The translations under genes and the position numbers were made by a program. From contig JAESPD010000042.1 of NCBI GenBank assembly GCA_016756855.1, positions 1 through 32,716 of the forward strand: a stretch of 32,716 nucleotides of DNA. Reading direction: 5' to 3'. Shown here one piece after another: positions 17,501-27,500 of the stretch (its first letter is position 1; every line of letters begins with the position of its first letter). The DNA comes from a gamma proteobacterium endosymbiont of Lamellibrachia anaximandri. Its GTDB lineage: Bacteria > Pseudomonadota > Gammaproteobacteria > Chromatiales > Chromatiaceae. The notes under the pieces were generated by a model that had not been told where the DNA came from, ran no database searches, and saw only the letters and a program-made list of their open reading frames with translations.

Positions 17501-20500
17501 GAACTATGAGGCAGTTGGGGATGCCAAGGGTACGCTGGTTGCCGGTGGTACGACCCCTGATCTGGTGATCGGAGGTCTTGGGCCGGTTGAGATATACGAC
17601 TTCAATCTTGATATCTACAATCCGACTATCTTCACCTATACGGCGCCTGACGGTTTTGTTTACCAGTTCCAGAGCGAGAACAATGCATCGGTTAACTACA
17701 AACTCACCAGTGTCACCGATCCCGCCGGTCTGACCGTAACCATTACCGACAACGGCTTTACCCGCTCCGATGGTCTCAGCGTCAGCTTCGTGCGGGATGC
17801 CCAGGGCCGTATTACCGCTATAAACGATCCAAACGGTAACAGCATTGCCTACGAGTATGATGCCGCTGGCGATCTGCTGGCACAGACCGATGGCGAGAAT
17901 AACCGCAGCGAATATGTCTATGACAGCCAACACTATCTGACCGAGATCATCGATCCGCTGGGACGCACTACTCAACGTCAGGAATACGATGCGAACGGTA
18001 GACTGATTGCCATCACTGACGGCAACGGTAACCGGGTCGAGATGGAATATGATATCGACAACAATACCCAGATCCTGCGCGACCGTCGGGGCAATCCGAC
18101 CATCTACGAATATGACAGCCGGGGCAATGTCACCCATGAGACCAACTTCCCGGTGATCAACGGTGCAACGCAGGCGGTGGAGACAGTGCGTGCCTATGAT
18201 GCCGATAGCCAGATGACCTCCGAAACCCTGCCGGACGGTACGCTGAACACCTTCACCTATGACGTGCGCGGCAATATCACCGGTGAGGTGCGCGATAGCG
18301 GCGGTCTCAATCTGACCCACAGCTACACCTATGACGATGCCGGTAGAATGCTGAGTCATAACGACGCACGGGGTAACGAAAAGAACTGGGTCTATGATGC
18401 CCAGGGCAAGCTCATCACCCGCTCAGACCGTATCGGATACACTTGGCTCAACACCTACGATGGCGCCGGCAACCGGATCAGGGAGACCGGTCCGCTGGGC
18501 AACTACACGCTGATTGAATACAGCGCCCAGGGTGGCGTGACCGCCAAAGAGCGCTATGACAGCAGCGATGTAAGGCTGCGGCGCATGGAATATGCCTATG
18601 ACGCCAACGGCAACAAGCTGAGCCAGACGGTTATTGTCAGCGTTGGTGGAACGCCGACTGCTGCTACCACCACCTATACTTACAATGCCAATTCGCAGCT
18701 GCTCACCCAGACAGATCCGCTCGGTCATGTGACGCAGATGGAATACGATGCTGTCGGTAACCGGATCACTGAGATCGATGGTCTCGGCGAGCGCACAGAA
18801 TATACCTATAACGTACTCGGCAATGTAACGCGCATCGATTACCCGGATGGCACGGCATCGGTCTACGGCTACGATGTTGATTACAACCGCGATGCGGTGA
18901 CTGACCTCAACGGCAACACCGTCACCTATCTGTACGATGCCGCCAACCGCATCATCCATGTGGGCTATCCGGACGGCTCGGATCGAGTCAAACACTATGA
19001 CAGTGCGGGTAACCTGGTCGCCGAGATAGATGAGGCTGGGAATCGCACCGATCATGCTTACGACAGTACCGGTCGACGTAGCAGCACAACTCAGCCGCTT
19101 GTGTACGATGCAGTGGCGGGCGCCAATGCCCAGCCGGTGACGGCCTATGAATATGACGCCAACGGGAACCGTACTGCCGTGGTGGATGCTAACGGCAGCC
19201 GCACCGAGTACACCTTCGATGAGGAGAACCACAAGACCCTGACCCTCTACCCGGATGGCAATACCGCAACCAGCGCTTATAACCCGACGGGCAAGGAGAC
19301 AAGTTCTACCGATCCGATGGGTTTGACCACCGAGTATGAATACGATGCCCTGGACCGTCTGCTGAAGAGTTCGCTGCCGCCGCCAGTGGCAGGCGATCCC
19401 AGATCCGATACCCTGTTCGGCTTCAACGAGGCGGGCAACCTGGTCAGCCAGACAGACGCCAATGGTCATACGACGCTTTATACCTATGATCTGGCAGGCA
19501 ACCGGACATCACGCACGCTGCCGGGCGGAGAGTCTGAGAGTTTCACCTATGACGCAGCAAACCGTCTCGTCGGGCATACCGATTTCAACGGCAATCTGAC
19601 TGCCTTCGGCAACGATGAACGAGGGCGCAGAACCACAACCCTCTACCACGATGGCAGCAGCCTGCTGGTCACTTACAACGGCATGGGGGAGAGGCTCAGC
19701 GTGGTGGATAGCCGCGGTGCCACCAGCTATGACTACGACACCCGCAACCGCCTGGTGCGCCGGGCCGATCCTGACGGACAGGCCCTCGACTATGTCTACA
19801 CAGTCATCAATCGCCTCGCCAGTGTCACCACGTCGGGTGGCCGCACCACGAGTCACAGCTACGATGCACTGGGCCGCCTGCTCAGCACCACTGCCGCAGA
19901 CAGTGGCGAAACCGGTTTCGGCTACGATCCCGTGGGCAACCTGGTGCTGTTGGAACAGGCTAACGGGACCAGCACGGAATATGCCTATAACAGTCGCAAT
20001 CAGCTGACATCGCTGCACAATCGCTACAGCGACAACAACATCATCTCGGCCTATGTCTATACCTTGGATGGCAACGGTCTGCGGACACGGATCGATGAGT
20101 TGATGGGCAACGCCGTGGACTATGTCTACGATGACAACAGCCGTTTGATTCGCGAGACCCGAGTCGGTGCCAACGCCTACGATCACCAATACAGCTATGA
20201 TGCCGTCGGCAACCGGACAGCAGTAGATAAAGATGGGTCAGTCACCGCTTATACCTATGATATCAACGACCGTATGACCAGCGCCGGCGCCGCCACCTAC
20301 AGCTATGATGCAAACGGCAACCTCATCAGTACCAGTGAAGCCGGCGATACAAGCAGCTTCGAATACAACGCAGCAGATCGCATGGTGCGCGCCACCGTAC
20401 CGGGTGGGACAGTCACCGATTATGTCTATGACGGCGACGGCATCCGGGTCAGCCGAACAGATGCATCCGGCACCACCCGCTATCTGGTGGATGGCCGAAA

Positions 20501-21464
20501 CCAGACAGGTGTGGCGCAGGTGATCGAGGAGCTGGACGGCGGCGGTGCTCTCCAGGTCAATTATACCTACGGCATGGATCTGCTGAGTCAGGATCGTGGT
20601 GGCGCCGTCAGTTACTACCATGCGGACGGGCTGGGCAGTGTACGTGGCCTGACCAATGGTGCCGAGAGCCTCACCGATACCTATCTCTACGATGCCTACG
20701 GCAATGAAGTGGCCGCCACCGGCAGTACGGACAACAGTTACCGCTTCGTCGGCGAACAGTACGATCCCAATATCGGCTTCTACTACCTGCGGGCGCGCTA
20801 CTACGATCCGACAAGCGGTCGTTTCATCTCCATGGATCCGGCGTCCGGCGATCCGCAGAGTCCCGTCAGTCTGCACCGTTATCTGTACGCCAACGATAAC
20901 CCGGTCAACTATGTCGATCCCACCGGTGAGTTCACCCTGGCCGAGATGATGGTCGTGCAAGGGATACGGATGGATTTGATGAAGGCCACGGTGCCGCACC
21001 AGGTTCGCTTCTTCCTGCGCGCCACCATGATAGCCGAGTGTATCCTCAAACCCGCCTATACAAAATTCGCCAAGGCAATGGAAATGATGGGCAACGACGT
21101 CAACGGCGGTATCTCTCTGATGGTGGCTTCGCGCAAGGAGATTGCCGCAGGCTACAGGGCGATGCTGGCTGCAGGCAAGGATATGTTTAAGTCGATCGTT
21201 GATGACCTGAAGCCTGATTGGTACAAGACGCTGGAGGATATCAGCGCCAAGATCGACGCGCTGAAGAAAGGCAAGCTGGTCGTTGCCCTTGGGCTTACCG
21301 ACAAGATCAATGAGCTGGTCGATTATCACAAGAAGGTGGACGAAGCGACCAAGGCGACGGTGACAGCCTATGAGGCGGCAGCAAGAGGAGATGTCTCCGC
21401 TGCCTGCGTGGGACTGAAGTCTGTGGATATGATTTGGACCATGACCGAGGTGCCTGATCCCTAA
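14565..21464 (+). CDS. Giant secreted RHS/YD-repeat protein with FG-GAP head and Ig-like modules
   Basis: This is a 2,299-aa protein with five parts. A hydrophobic segment (about 28-49) resembles a long signal peptide. Seven FG-GAP/VCBS repeats of about 51 residues (50-405, DxDGDxDxD calcium loops, degenerate in the seventh) should form a seven-bladed propeller. Five Ig-like modules (406-865) begin DTTDPTV, DAEAPTV or similar. An RHS N-terminal module (866-1000, VNYQDKNLTVGRFPITVNRTYDS) leads to about forty YD repeats (1095-2030). The RHS core (DGLGSVRGL...YDAYGNE...YYLRARYYDPTSGRFISMDP) ends DPTGE at 2118-2122. The 178-residue helical C-terminus is unrecognised. The usual Leu after DPxG is Glu, so self-cleavage is doubtful. 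No immunity-like ORF follows. The GTG start is the first after the stop at 14559-14561. It probably acts outside the cell or at the surface. Confidence 0.92.
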   Translation: MRRLQKSWQDWRKDAGGSVRRITSNSLGAVYLFIFFLLTCSIVSPAFSAFTDQTALRLPAATDNSYSQTVADIDGDGDSDLLVNNSGQSRLLINDGSGVFDDQTGARLPVLDNTLIDADFGDVDGDNDLDLALASVFGQNRVFINNGTGIFSDESLSRLPFDAAQSMAVKLRDLDGDNDLDMVVANRDGRNRILINDGSGNFADESTLRLPTDTDPSFDLEVADLNGDGTPDLLIANQGTQNRLLVNNGLGVFSDETALRLPGSPATSLDALITDIDADGDPDLVLASGGEGLRLLINNGSGIFSDESGARLPALIDYVVKVNVADVDYDGDDDLIMANLGQDRLLLNDGVGVFSDGTGAQLPVDTSRTFSLLPQDVENDFDADLQQAIPQGQNRLLINEIPFPRTRITISPDYIEAGDTVTVTEQTFDEDGVVSVVLTINGVPVPLVGGVGTYVPPTAGDYTALVTSEDSLGNVGTRSRQFTVLTPDTTDPTVSTTATPAMVLQGQPVAVHVEATDDRGVVDLGLNVDGTPQPIDINGDATYVSIVIGLHNAVGTAQDAAGNEGTDTAVINVEADAEAPTVGVTALPDPVDLLNPVTISVNAADNVAVSERTARVTGPGDPGGLDLALDAAGEATYIAYQPGTYVVDASASDPAGNISTSSTSFEAVGVPDATPPTVTLVIDPYTVALGDPVTLTVIATDDVGVAERTLEINGTPVPLDAGGSAVYTPPVYGTYNAVAMARDATGNESTAMDSFQAVDPASDTTAPVVTISSPAEDEPLSGFVNIDGTVDDETLVEYTLAWAPLESTDFTLFHTGNSTVTDGNLGVLDTTMMEAGFYQVRVTATDINGLTTTLLHELNVTAEFQLGLFSVNYQDKNLTVGRFPITVNRTYDSRRRNIPGDFGYGWYLTLTQAELVANRPAGEAWNQSSGGGWFPTYYLTPTRPHLVTIKFGEDEKYQFSARPNPDQQQLVPIEFLNSMNYEAVGDAKGTLVAGGTTPDLVIGGLGPVEIYDFNLDIYNPTIFTYTAPDGFVYQFQSENNASVNYKLTSVTDPAGLTVTITDNGFTRSDGLSVSFVRDAQGRITAINDPNGNSIAYEYDAAGDLLAQTDGENNRSEYVYDSQHYLTEIIDPLGRTTQRQEYDANGRLIAITDGNGNRVEMEYDIDNNTQILRDRRGNPTIYEYDSRGNVTHETNFPVINGATQAVETVRAYDADSQMTSETLPDGTLNTFTYDVRGNITGEVRDSGGLNLTHSYTYDDAGRMLSHNDARGNEKNWVYDAQGKLITRSDRIGYTWLNTYDGAGNRIRETGPLGNYTLIEYSAQGGVTAKERYDSSDVRLRRMEYAYDANGNKLSQTVIVSVGGTPTAATTTYTYNANSQLLTQTDPLGHVTQMEYDAVGNRITEIDGLGERTEYTYNVLGNVTRIDYPDGTASVYGYDVDYNRDAVTDLNGNTVTYLYDAANRIIHVGYPDGSDRVKHYDSAGNLVAEIDEAGNRTDHAYDSTGRRSSTTQPLVYDAVAGANAQPVTAYEYDANGNRTAVVDANGSRTEYTFDEENHKTLTLYPDGNTATSAYNPTGKETSSTDPMGLTTEYEYDALDRLLKSSLPPPVAGDPRSDTLFGFNEAGNLVSQTDANGHTTLYTYDLAGNRTSRTLPGGESESFTYDAANRLVGHTDFNGNLTAFGNDERGRRTTTLYHDGSSLLVTYNGMGERLSVVDSRGATSYDYDTRNRLVRRADPDGQALDYVYTVINRLASVTTSGGRTTSHSYDALGRLLSTTAADSGETGFGYDPVGNLVLLEQANGTSTEYAYNSRNQLTSLHNRYSDNNIISAYVYTLDGNGLRTRIDELMGNAVDYVYDDNSRLIRETRVGANAYDHQYSYDAVGNRTAVDKDGSVTAYTYDINDRMTSAGAATYSYDANGNLISTSEAGDTSSFEYNAADRMVRATVPGGTVTDYVYDGDGIRVSRTDASGTTRYLVDGRNQTGVAQVIEELDGGGALQVNYTYGMDLLSQDRGGAVSYYHADGLGSVRGLTNGAESLTDTYLYDAYGNEVAATGSTDNSYRFVGEQYDPNIGFYYLRARYYDPTSGRFISMDPASGDPQSPVSLHRYLYANDNPVNYVDPTGEFTLAEMMVVQGIRMDLMKATVPHQVRFFLRATMIAECILKPAYTKFAKAMEMMGNDVNGGISLMVASRKEIAAGYRAMLAAGKDMFKSIVDDLKPDWYKTLEDISAKIDALKKGKLVVALGLTDKINELVDYHKKVDEATKATVTAYEAAARGDVSAACVGLKSVDMIWTMTEVPDP

Positions 21465-21543
21465 ATAAGGGCCAGGGTTTCAGGGCCGGCGGCCGAGGAC
21501 CGAGGACTGGAAAAAGAGATGGGATGTTGCGGATAGCGTGGGT
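21465..21543. other. 79-nt gap between the two giant genes
   Basis: This short spacer contains the direct repeat CGAGGACCGAGGAC (about 21494-21507) and a small GC-rich hairpin GGCCGGCGGCC. It has no strong terminator and no room for an immunity gene. The two giant genes could be cotranscribed, which is inference from spacing and orientation. Confidence 0.4.
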
Positions 21544-24500
21544 ATGAATATGTATCTGTCAATGACACTGTGGAATGCGCGAACCCTGGCTGCCGGCCTG
21601 CTGGCGGTAGTAGCGGGTCTGTTGCCGTTCGCAGTGTCGGCAGGCACCCATACTATCGGCGGTGCGGACGGCAGTTTCGAGACCGGCTTCGCTGGCATGG
21701 TAACCGAAGGAGATGTGCGGCTGGTCGACGGCTTTGGATCGTTGCGTCCCACCGAAGGATCCCAGGCTGCGCTGCTCACCAACGAGCCGGATGACGGAAG
21801 CACCCCTGGGGATGCGGATGTCAGCCTGCTGAAGATCGAGAACTTCACCATACCGGCAGAGATGGCGGCTCTGCGTCTCGACTACGATTTTCTCTCCGAC
21901 GAGCCTCGTCCCAGCTTTGCCAACGACCAGTTCACCGTTAAACTGGTTCTGGTCAGTAGTGGCGGTGAAGAGACGCTGCTGACGATAGATACCTTTATCC
22001 CATCCTATGCGGCGCCCTGGACAGGTTATACCCGCCAGACAGGCCTGCGTACCTTGGTGGCGGATGTTTCCGCCCATGCCGGCAGCACTGATCTGTTCAC
22101 CCTGGAACTGCGCATCAGCGATACCGGTGACGGCCGGGGCAACTCTGCAATCTTGCTCGACAACCTGCAGTTCACCTCTGCCGCTGAACCTGTCGCCTCG
22201 TCCAATGTGGAATATGTTGAAGCCGCTGCGGGAGATGTTATCCACTTTGACGGCGCCGGTTCCACCGACGCGGACGATGCCATCGTCAACTACAGCTGGG
22301 ATTTCGGCAACGGGGTCACCGGCATCGGGCTGGCAGTTGCTTACGCCTACCCGGACGACGGTATCTACCAGGCCACACTCACCACTACCGATGAGGCAGG
22401 TAATAGCAGCACCGACAGCTTTACCGTGGTGGTTGGTGCGTTGAACCACGGCCCGACCATCACCTCGCCGCCCAATGTCGCCGCCGCAGAGAATGTCGAA
22501 TACCGTTATCAGATCGTGGTGGACGATCCGGAACTCGCCTTCGGTGATGTCATGAGCTATGCGCTCACTGCCGGACCGGCGGGAATGACCATCGATGCGG
22601 CATCGGGTCTGGTCACCTGGTCGCCGACGGCGGGTGATCCGCGCAAGTCAGCGGTTACGCTGGAGGTCGAGGACAGCCAGGGGCTGAGTGACACCCAATC
22701 GTTTGGTGTCGTCATAGGCCCCGAGGTCTATATCGTTACGGCTCGTGATGACAGCATACTTCACTACGCCCGCAGCAACGGCGACGGGACATTCTCACCA
22801 CTGCAGTTCCTGGCGGACATCGGTCACTACACACGGGGCGGCTCGGCCATTGCCGATTTTGACCACGACGGTGACTTCGACCTCATCTCCGGTTACGGCA
22901 ACGACGGTCACAGACTCCATCTCTATTACTATGAGAAGGATGGCGCCATCTTCGAAGCGCCAGTCTATCTGGGACATGTGGGAGACAGTGCCCATACTGT
23001 CAATTCGTGGCTCATGGACATGGCGGCGGAAGATTTCAACAACGATGGTGAGATGGACTTCGTGGTCACCGGCAACGGCAGTGACAGCTGGATCTTTACC
23101 AACCAGGGTAGTCTGCAGTTCGGTGAGGAGAGCCATTTCTTTAGCGGATTCGAGATCGGTAATGAAGGGTGGGTAAGCGGTCATGGCACTGCACTGATGC
23201 GTGACGACTCCACGGCCAATAGCGGTAACTGGTCCATGCGGGTTTTTGCCACTGGAGATGGCTCCGGCCTCTTTGGGCTTATCAATCCGGCAAGCTGGTA
23301 TCTGCATAACGGGCCGACCGTGAGCTTCGCCTACCGGATTCCGTCCGGTGTTCCGGTGGGCCTCTTCTTCTACATCGATGATAAGGGTTGGATTCAGATT
23401 GGCGGCACGGCAACTGCCGATCCGGATGGTTATCCATCGAACCCGGTGGTCAGCTTGGTCGATGACGACAGTTGGCACACGATCTCTATTGACCTGCCGG
23501 AAGCCATTCGTGGGTACTGGCCTGATGCCAAGGGACGGATCACGACCTTTGAGTGGTGGACCAACAACAACGGCACCAGCGGCCAGCAGTTCTGGTTCGA
23601 TGACTTCAAGATCAGCCGCCGCAGTTATATTTCAGGGTTTGATATCAGCCTGTTGCCGAATACCGGCGGTTCCGGCCGCGGTATGGATGCGGGGGATGTG
23701 GACAACGACGGGAATATGGATATTGCCCGGGCACGCTATAGCGATGGTTATGTCTACCTCTACCTGGGTGACGGCGACAGCAACTTCGTCACCAGTCATA
23801 TCGCTGATCCCGGCACTGACCCCTACGGCGTGGTGCTGGGCGATTTCGACAATGACGGCTTCGACGACTTGGTCGCTGTAGAGGGTGGCAGCGGTAACCC
23901 CTATTTCTACAAGAGCAATGGAGACGCCACCTTCCAGCCAGGTGTCTATGTAGCTTCTCTGGATACCGACAACCACTCCGCCTACAGCGATTACGACTTC
24001 AACCACGACGGTAATCTTGACATCGTGGCCGTTAACTATACCGGAAACAGCGCCTGGTACTATCCCGGCAACGGCGACGCTACATTCGGCGCTCGTGTCA
24101 GCATCGGCAATACCGGCGGTACTACGCTGGGTGTGGCAGCCCCTGCCGGTCGCGTGAGCGGTCAGCCGTTTGCCGTCGCAACTCAGAGTGCAACTGCTAT
24201 CAATGAGGGCGAGTCGGTCGACTTTGACGCCGCCGGCTCCTATGACGAGGGTTCCATCGTCACCTATGGGTGGGATTTCGGTGACGGTGCAAACGGCAGC
24301 GGCGCCGTGGTTACACACACCTTTGCCGACGAGGGAGAGTACTCCGTCGTATTGACGGTGACCGACGATAGCGGCGCTATTGATCGGGTCAGCCTGCAGG
24401 TGACGGTGACAGGTGATCCTCCGCTGGCGGATGCCGGTGGTCCTTATCTTTTCGGTGAGGAGATGGCTTCCAACCAACGCTGGCTCGGACATTTCGATGG

Positions 24501-27500
24501 CAGTGCCTCTTCGGATCCTGATAGTTCGATCGTCCGCTACGAGTGGGATTTCGGCGACGGTTTTGCCGATGATTTCGGTGACGGCAATGCCGACGGCTGG
24601 ACCGAGCTGAGCGGAACCTGGCAGGTGGATGCCGGTGGCTACCATCAGACCGACACCTCGCTGGATCGCACCTTCACCCTGGGCGGACATCTCATCTCGG
24701 ATGATCTGCGGTTCGAGGTGGATATCGTTTTCGAGGGTGGCACCGGCGAAGAGGCTATCATGATACTCATGGCCGACCAGGATGCCGCCAGCCACTATGA
24801 GGTCATTCTGCGCGGTCGCGGACTCAATGACGTGCTGTTTTATCGCACGATCAATGGCGCCAATGCCTCGCTGGTCGATCACAATCTGCCGTTCACGGTC
24901 GGCCCGGGTCTCACTTACAATCTGGCAGTGGAGCGGCGCGGCGACACTTATAGCGTCTACCTGGACGATCTCTTCCTGTTCGAGTACACGGATGCCACGC
25001 ACCAGCAGGGGCGTGTTGGTCTTGCCACCTACCGGAGCCATGTCCGCTTCGACAACGTGCAGCTGACGAGTCTTGGTGAGAGCGTCAATCCGACCCATGT
25101 CTACAATCAGACTGGCATATACACAGTTTCGCTGACGGTCTATGACGAAGTGGGCCAATCCAATACGGCAACAACGACAGCCACCGTGGCGGCAGGCGAC
25201 CCACCAGTGGCAATCATCACCGGACCCGCAACGGTGGATGAAACCGCCGCCTCTCTCGGTGAGTGGACGCTGGGTGTGGATATCAACGCCGCCGGTGACG
25301 ACCACGGCATCTCCGGTTACGAGGTGAACTGGGGTGACGGCAGCGCGCTCAGTCGCATCAGCAGTATGAAGGATGATTTCGAGGACGGTGACTACAGCGC
25401 CAATCCAGCCTGGAGCGTCTACGCCGGCAACTGGAGTGTAGCGGACGGACAGTTGCGCCAGACGGATACCAGCGCAGGTTGGAAATGGTTCCAGGACCTC
25501 GCCGCCAGCTACGCCGATTTCGAACTTGAGGTGGACTTCAAGGGTCTGAGCGGCACCGATGGTTACCTGGGTATTGCCTTCCGCCGCGCCAACAGCAACG
25601 GCAGCACCGACAGCTACCTGATGTACTCTCTCAACAGTTGGGATCACTGGCGCTTCTATGACTGGAAGACCGACAAGATCCTGGTCGATGGCGGCACCGG
25701 CTGGGATGCCGATACCTGGTACCATCTGCGCCTGCGCGTCGAGAACGGCGCCATGCAACTCTTCGTGACCCCGGAGGGTGGTGTGGAGAGTCTGCAGATC
25801 GAGACGCCGGTGGCGCGTCATCCTTCCGGTGGTATCGCTCTGCTGGCCAATACCCAGAGCCTGATCTACGACAACGTCAGGGTCACTCCCCTCGGCGATA
25901 CCCTGCGGCCGGAGCATCAATACAGCGCAGCAGGCAATTACGACATCGGCCTGGCCGTGACCGACCATGCAGGGCAGACCGATACTGCAACGCACAACGT
26001 AAGTGTCGCGGCCAACGATCCTCCGGTGGCCCACGCGGGCGGCCCCTACACCCTGACCGAGCAGGATGCCTGGGACGGCAAGTGGGATCTTATCCTGGAT
26101 GCCACTGCCTCCACTGACGATCACAATGTCCAGCGTTACACTATCGACTTTGGCGACGGGACCAGCTACACAGCGGGTTTCAATAACGGAAGCCGTGGAA
26201 GCTACTTTGCCACGGGTACCGATCTTTACGGCTACGACATTCCCAGTGCCCGCCTGGGCCGTATAATTGCCACCCACGATGGCACCGAGGTCGATATCAT
26301 CAATCTCGAAGACAACTCCGTCATCGCCAGCAATACGCTGAATCGGTACGGTTTCTGGGATGTCTCCCCTGGGGACGGCATCACCTTCAAGGTCAAAGCG
26401 AACAAGCCGGTCACAGCTTACCTGACCGAATTCAATCAGCACTCCGCCTTCATGCCTGCGATGGGCGGTGACCCGGTGGCTCGCCACTTCATCTTCCACC
26501 GTGATGCCAACAGCGGCTTCTATGTCTTCGCCTATGAGGATGCAGCAGTCAGATTCTACGATTCTGGTGATGTCCTGCGAGCCAGCCAACGGCTGCCCGC
26601 CGGGTCCTATTGGGAACCGTCTGGGCTCAGCGAAACCGTCTATCGCGTGGTCTCCAGCGGTAACGTCTCCATGCAGACTACCGGGGGCAACGGTTATACC
26701 ACTGTGCCTTCGGAGGCAGGCAGTGCGGTTGGCAGGTTGTTCCTCGGCGCAGTCTTTGAATACAACGACTCAGCGGCGGCAGTGTTTGCCCACGAGGCAG
26801 CGGACGTAGAGATCTTCGATCTGGATACCAGCGAGTCGCTCTACACCCATACCATGGCGACCGGTGAAATGTGGTACCAGGGTGGTTTGGGTACGCGCCG
26901 CCTGCGGGTGGTGAGTAGTGGAGATGTCGAGGTCTGGATCGGGTCACAGGAAGGTACCTCTGGCATCGTTTCGCTGGGTGACGATATCTCGATGACTGCA
27001 GGGCGTGAAGGGACAGAATTTCATCTGCACAATCTGATGGAAGGCATCGTCATCTTTGCTCCCAATAACGGCACAAATATCGACATCAACAGTGGTGCGA
27101 TGAGTCTGGCTCTCGACAAGGACGGATACCGTTATCTGGCGGCGGCCGACATTCTCGGCGGTGTCTCCGGTTTGCATCACATCACTGCCAGCAAGCCGAT
27201 CATCATTCAGACCCTGGGGCGTGCCAATGTTTTCAATGATACCGGCACCTGGCTGGGTGGCGTCTCTATGCGGCACCGTTACACCGCTGTTGGTGATTAC
27301 ACCGTAACCGTTACAGCAATCGACAACGCTGGCCAGACCCATAGCGCCACCAGCGCTGTCTCGGTCCAACAGGGTACGCCGCCGGTGGCGGTACTCGATG
27401 CGCCTGCCTCAGTGGATGAGGGTGCCGCCAGCGGCGGCGGTTGGAGCGTCGACTTCGATGCAGGTGCCTCCACTGATGATTCTGCGATTATCCGTTACGA

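Noticed and set aside
16848-18359. Minus-strand open frame of 503 codons within the RHS gene
   Set aside because: It is antisense to YD and Ig repeats, with no start signal or recognisable product.
20238-21329. Minus-strand open frame of 363 codons over the RHS core and C-terminus, considered as an immunity gene
   Set aside because: It overlaps the RHS core in antisense, with low-complexity Ile/Val/His translation, so it is an artefact of codon bias.
23632-26589. Very long minus-strand open frame (985 codons) opposite the giant PKD gene
   Set aside because: It is an antisense shadow of the repeated Asp/Gly-rich codons. The translation is Val/Ile-rich with no domain, while the plus strand gives recognisable PKD and LamG-like motifs.
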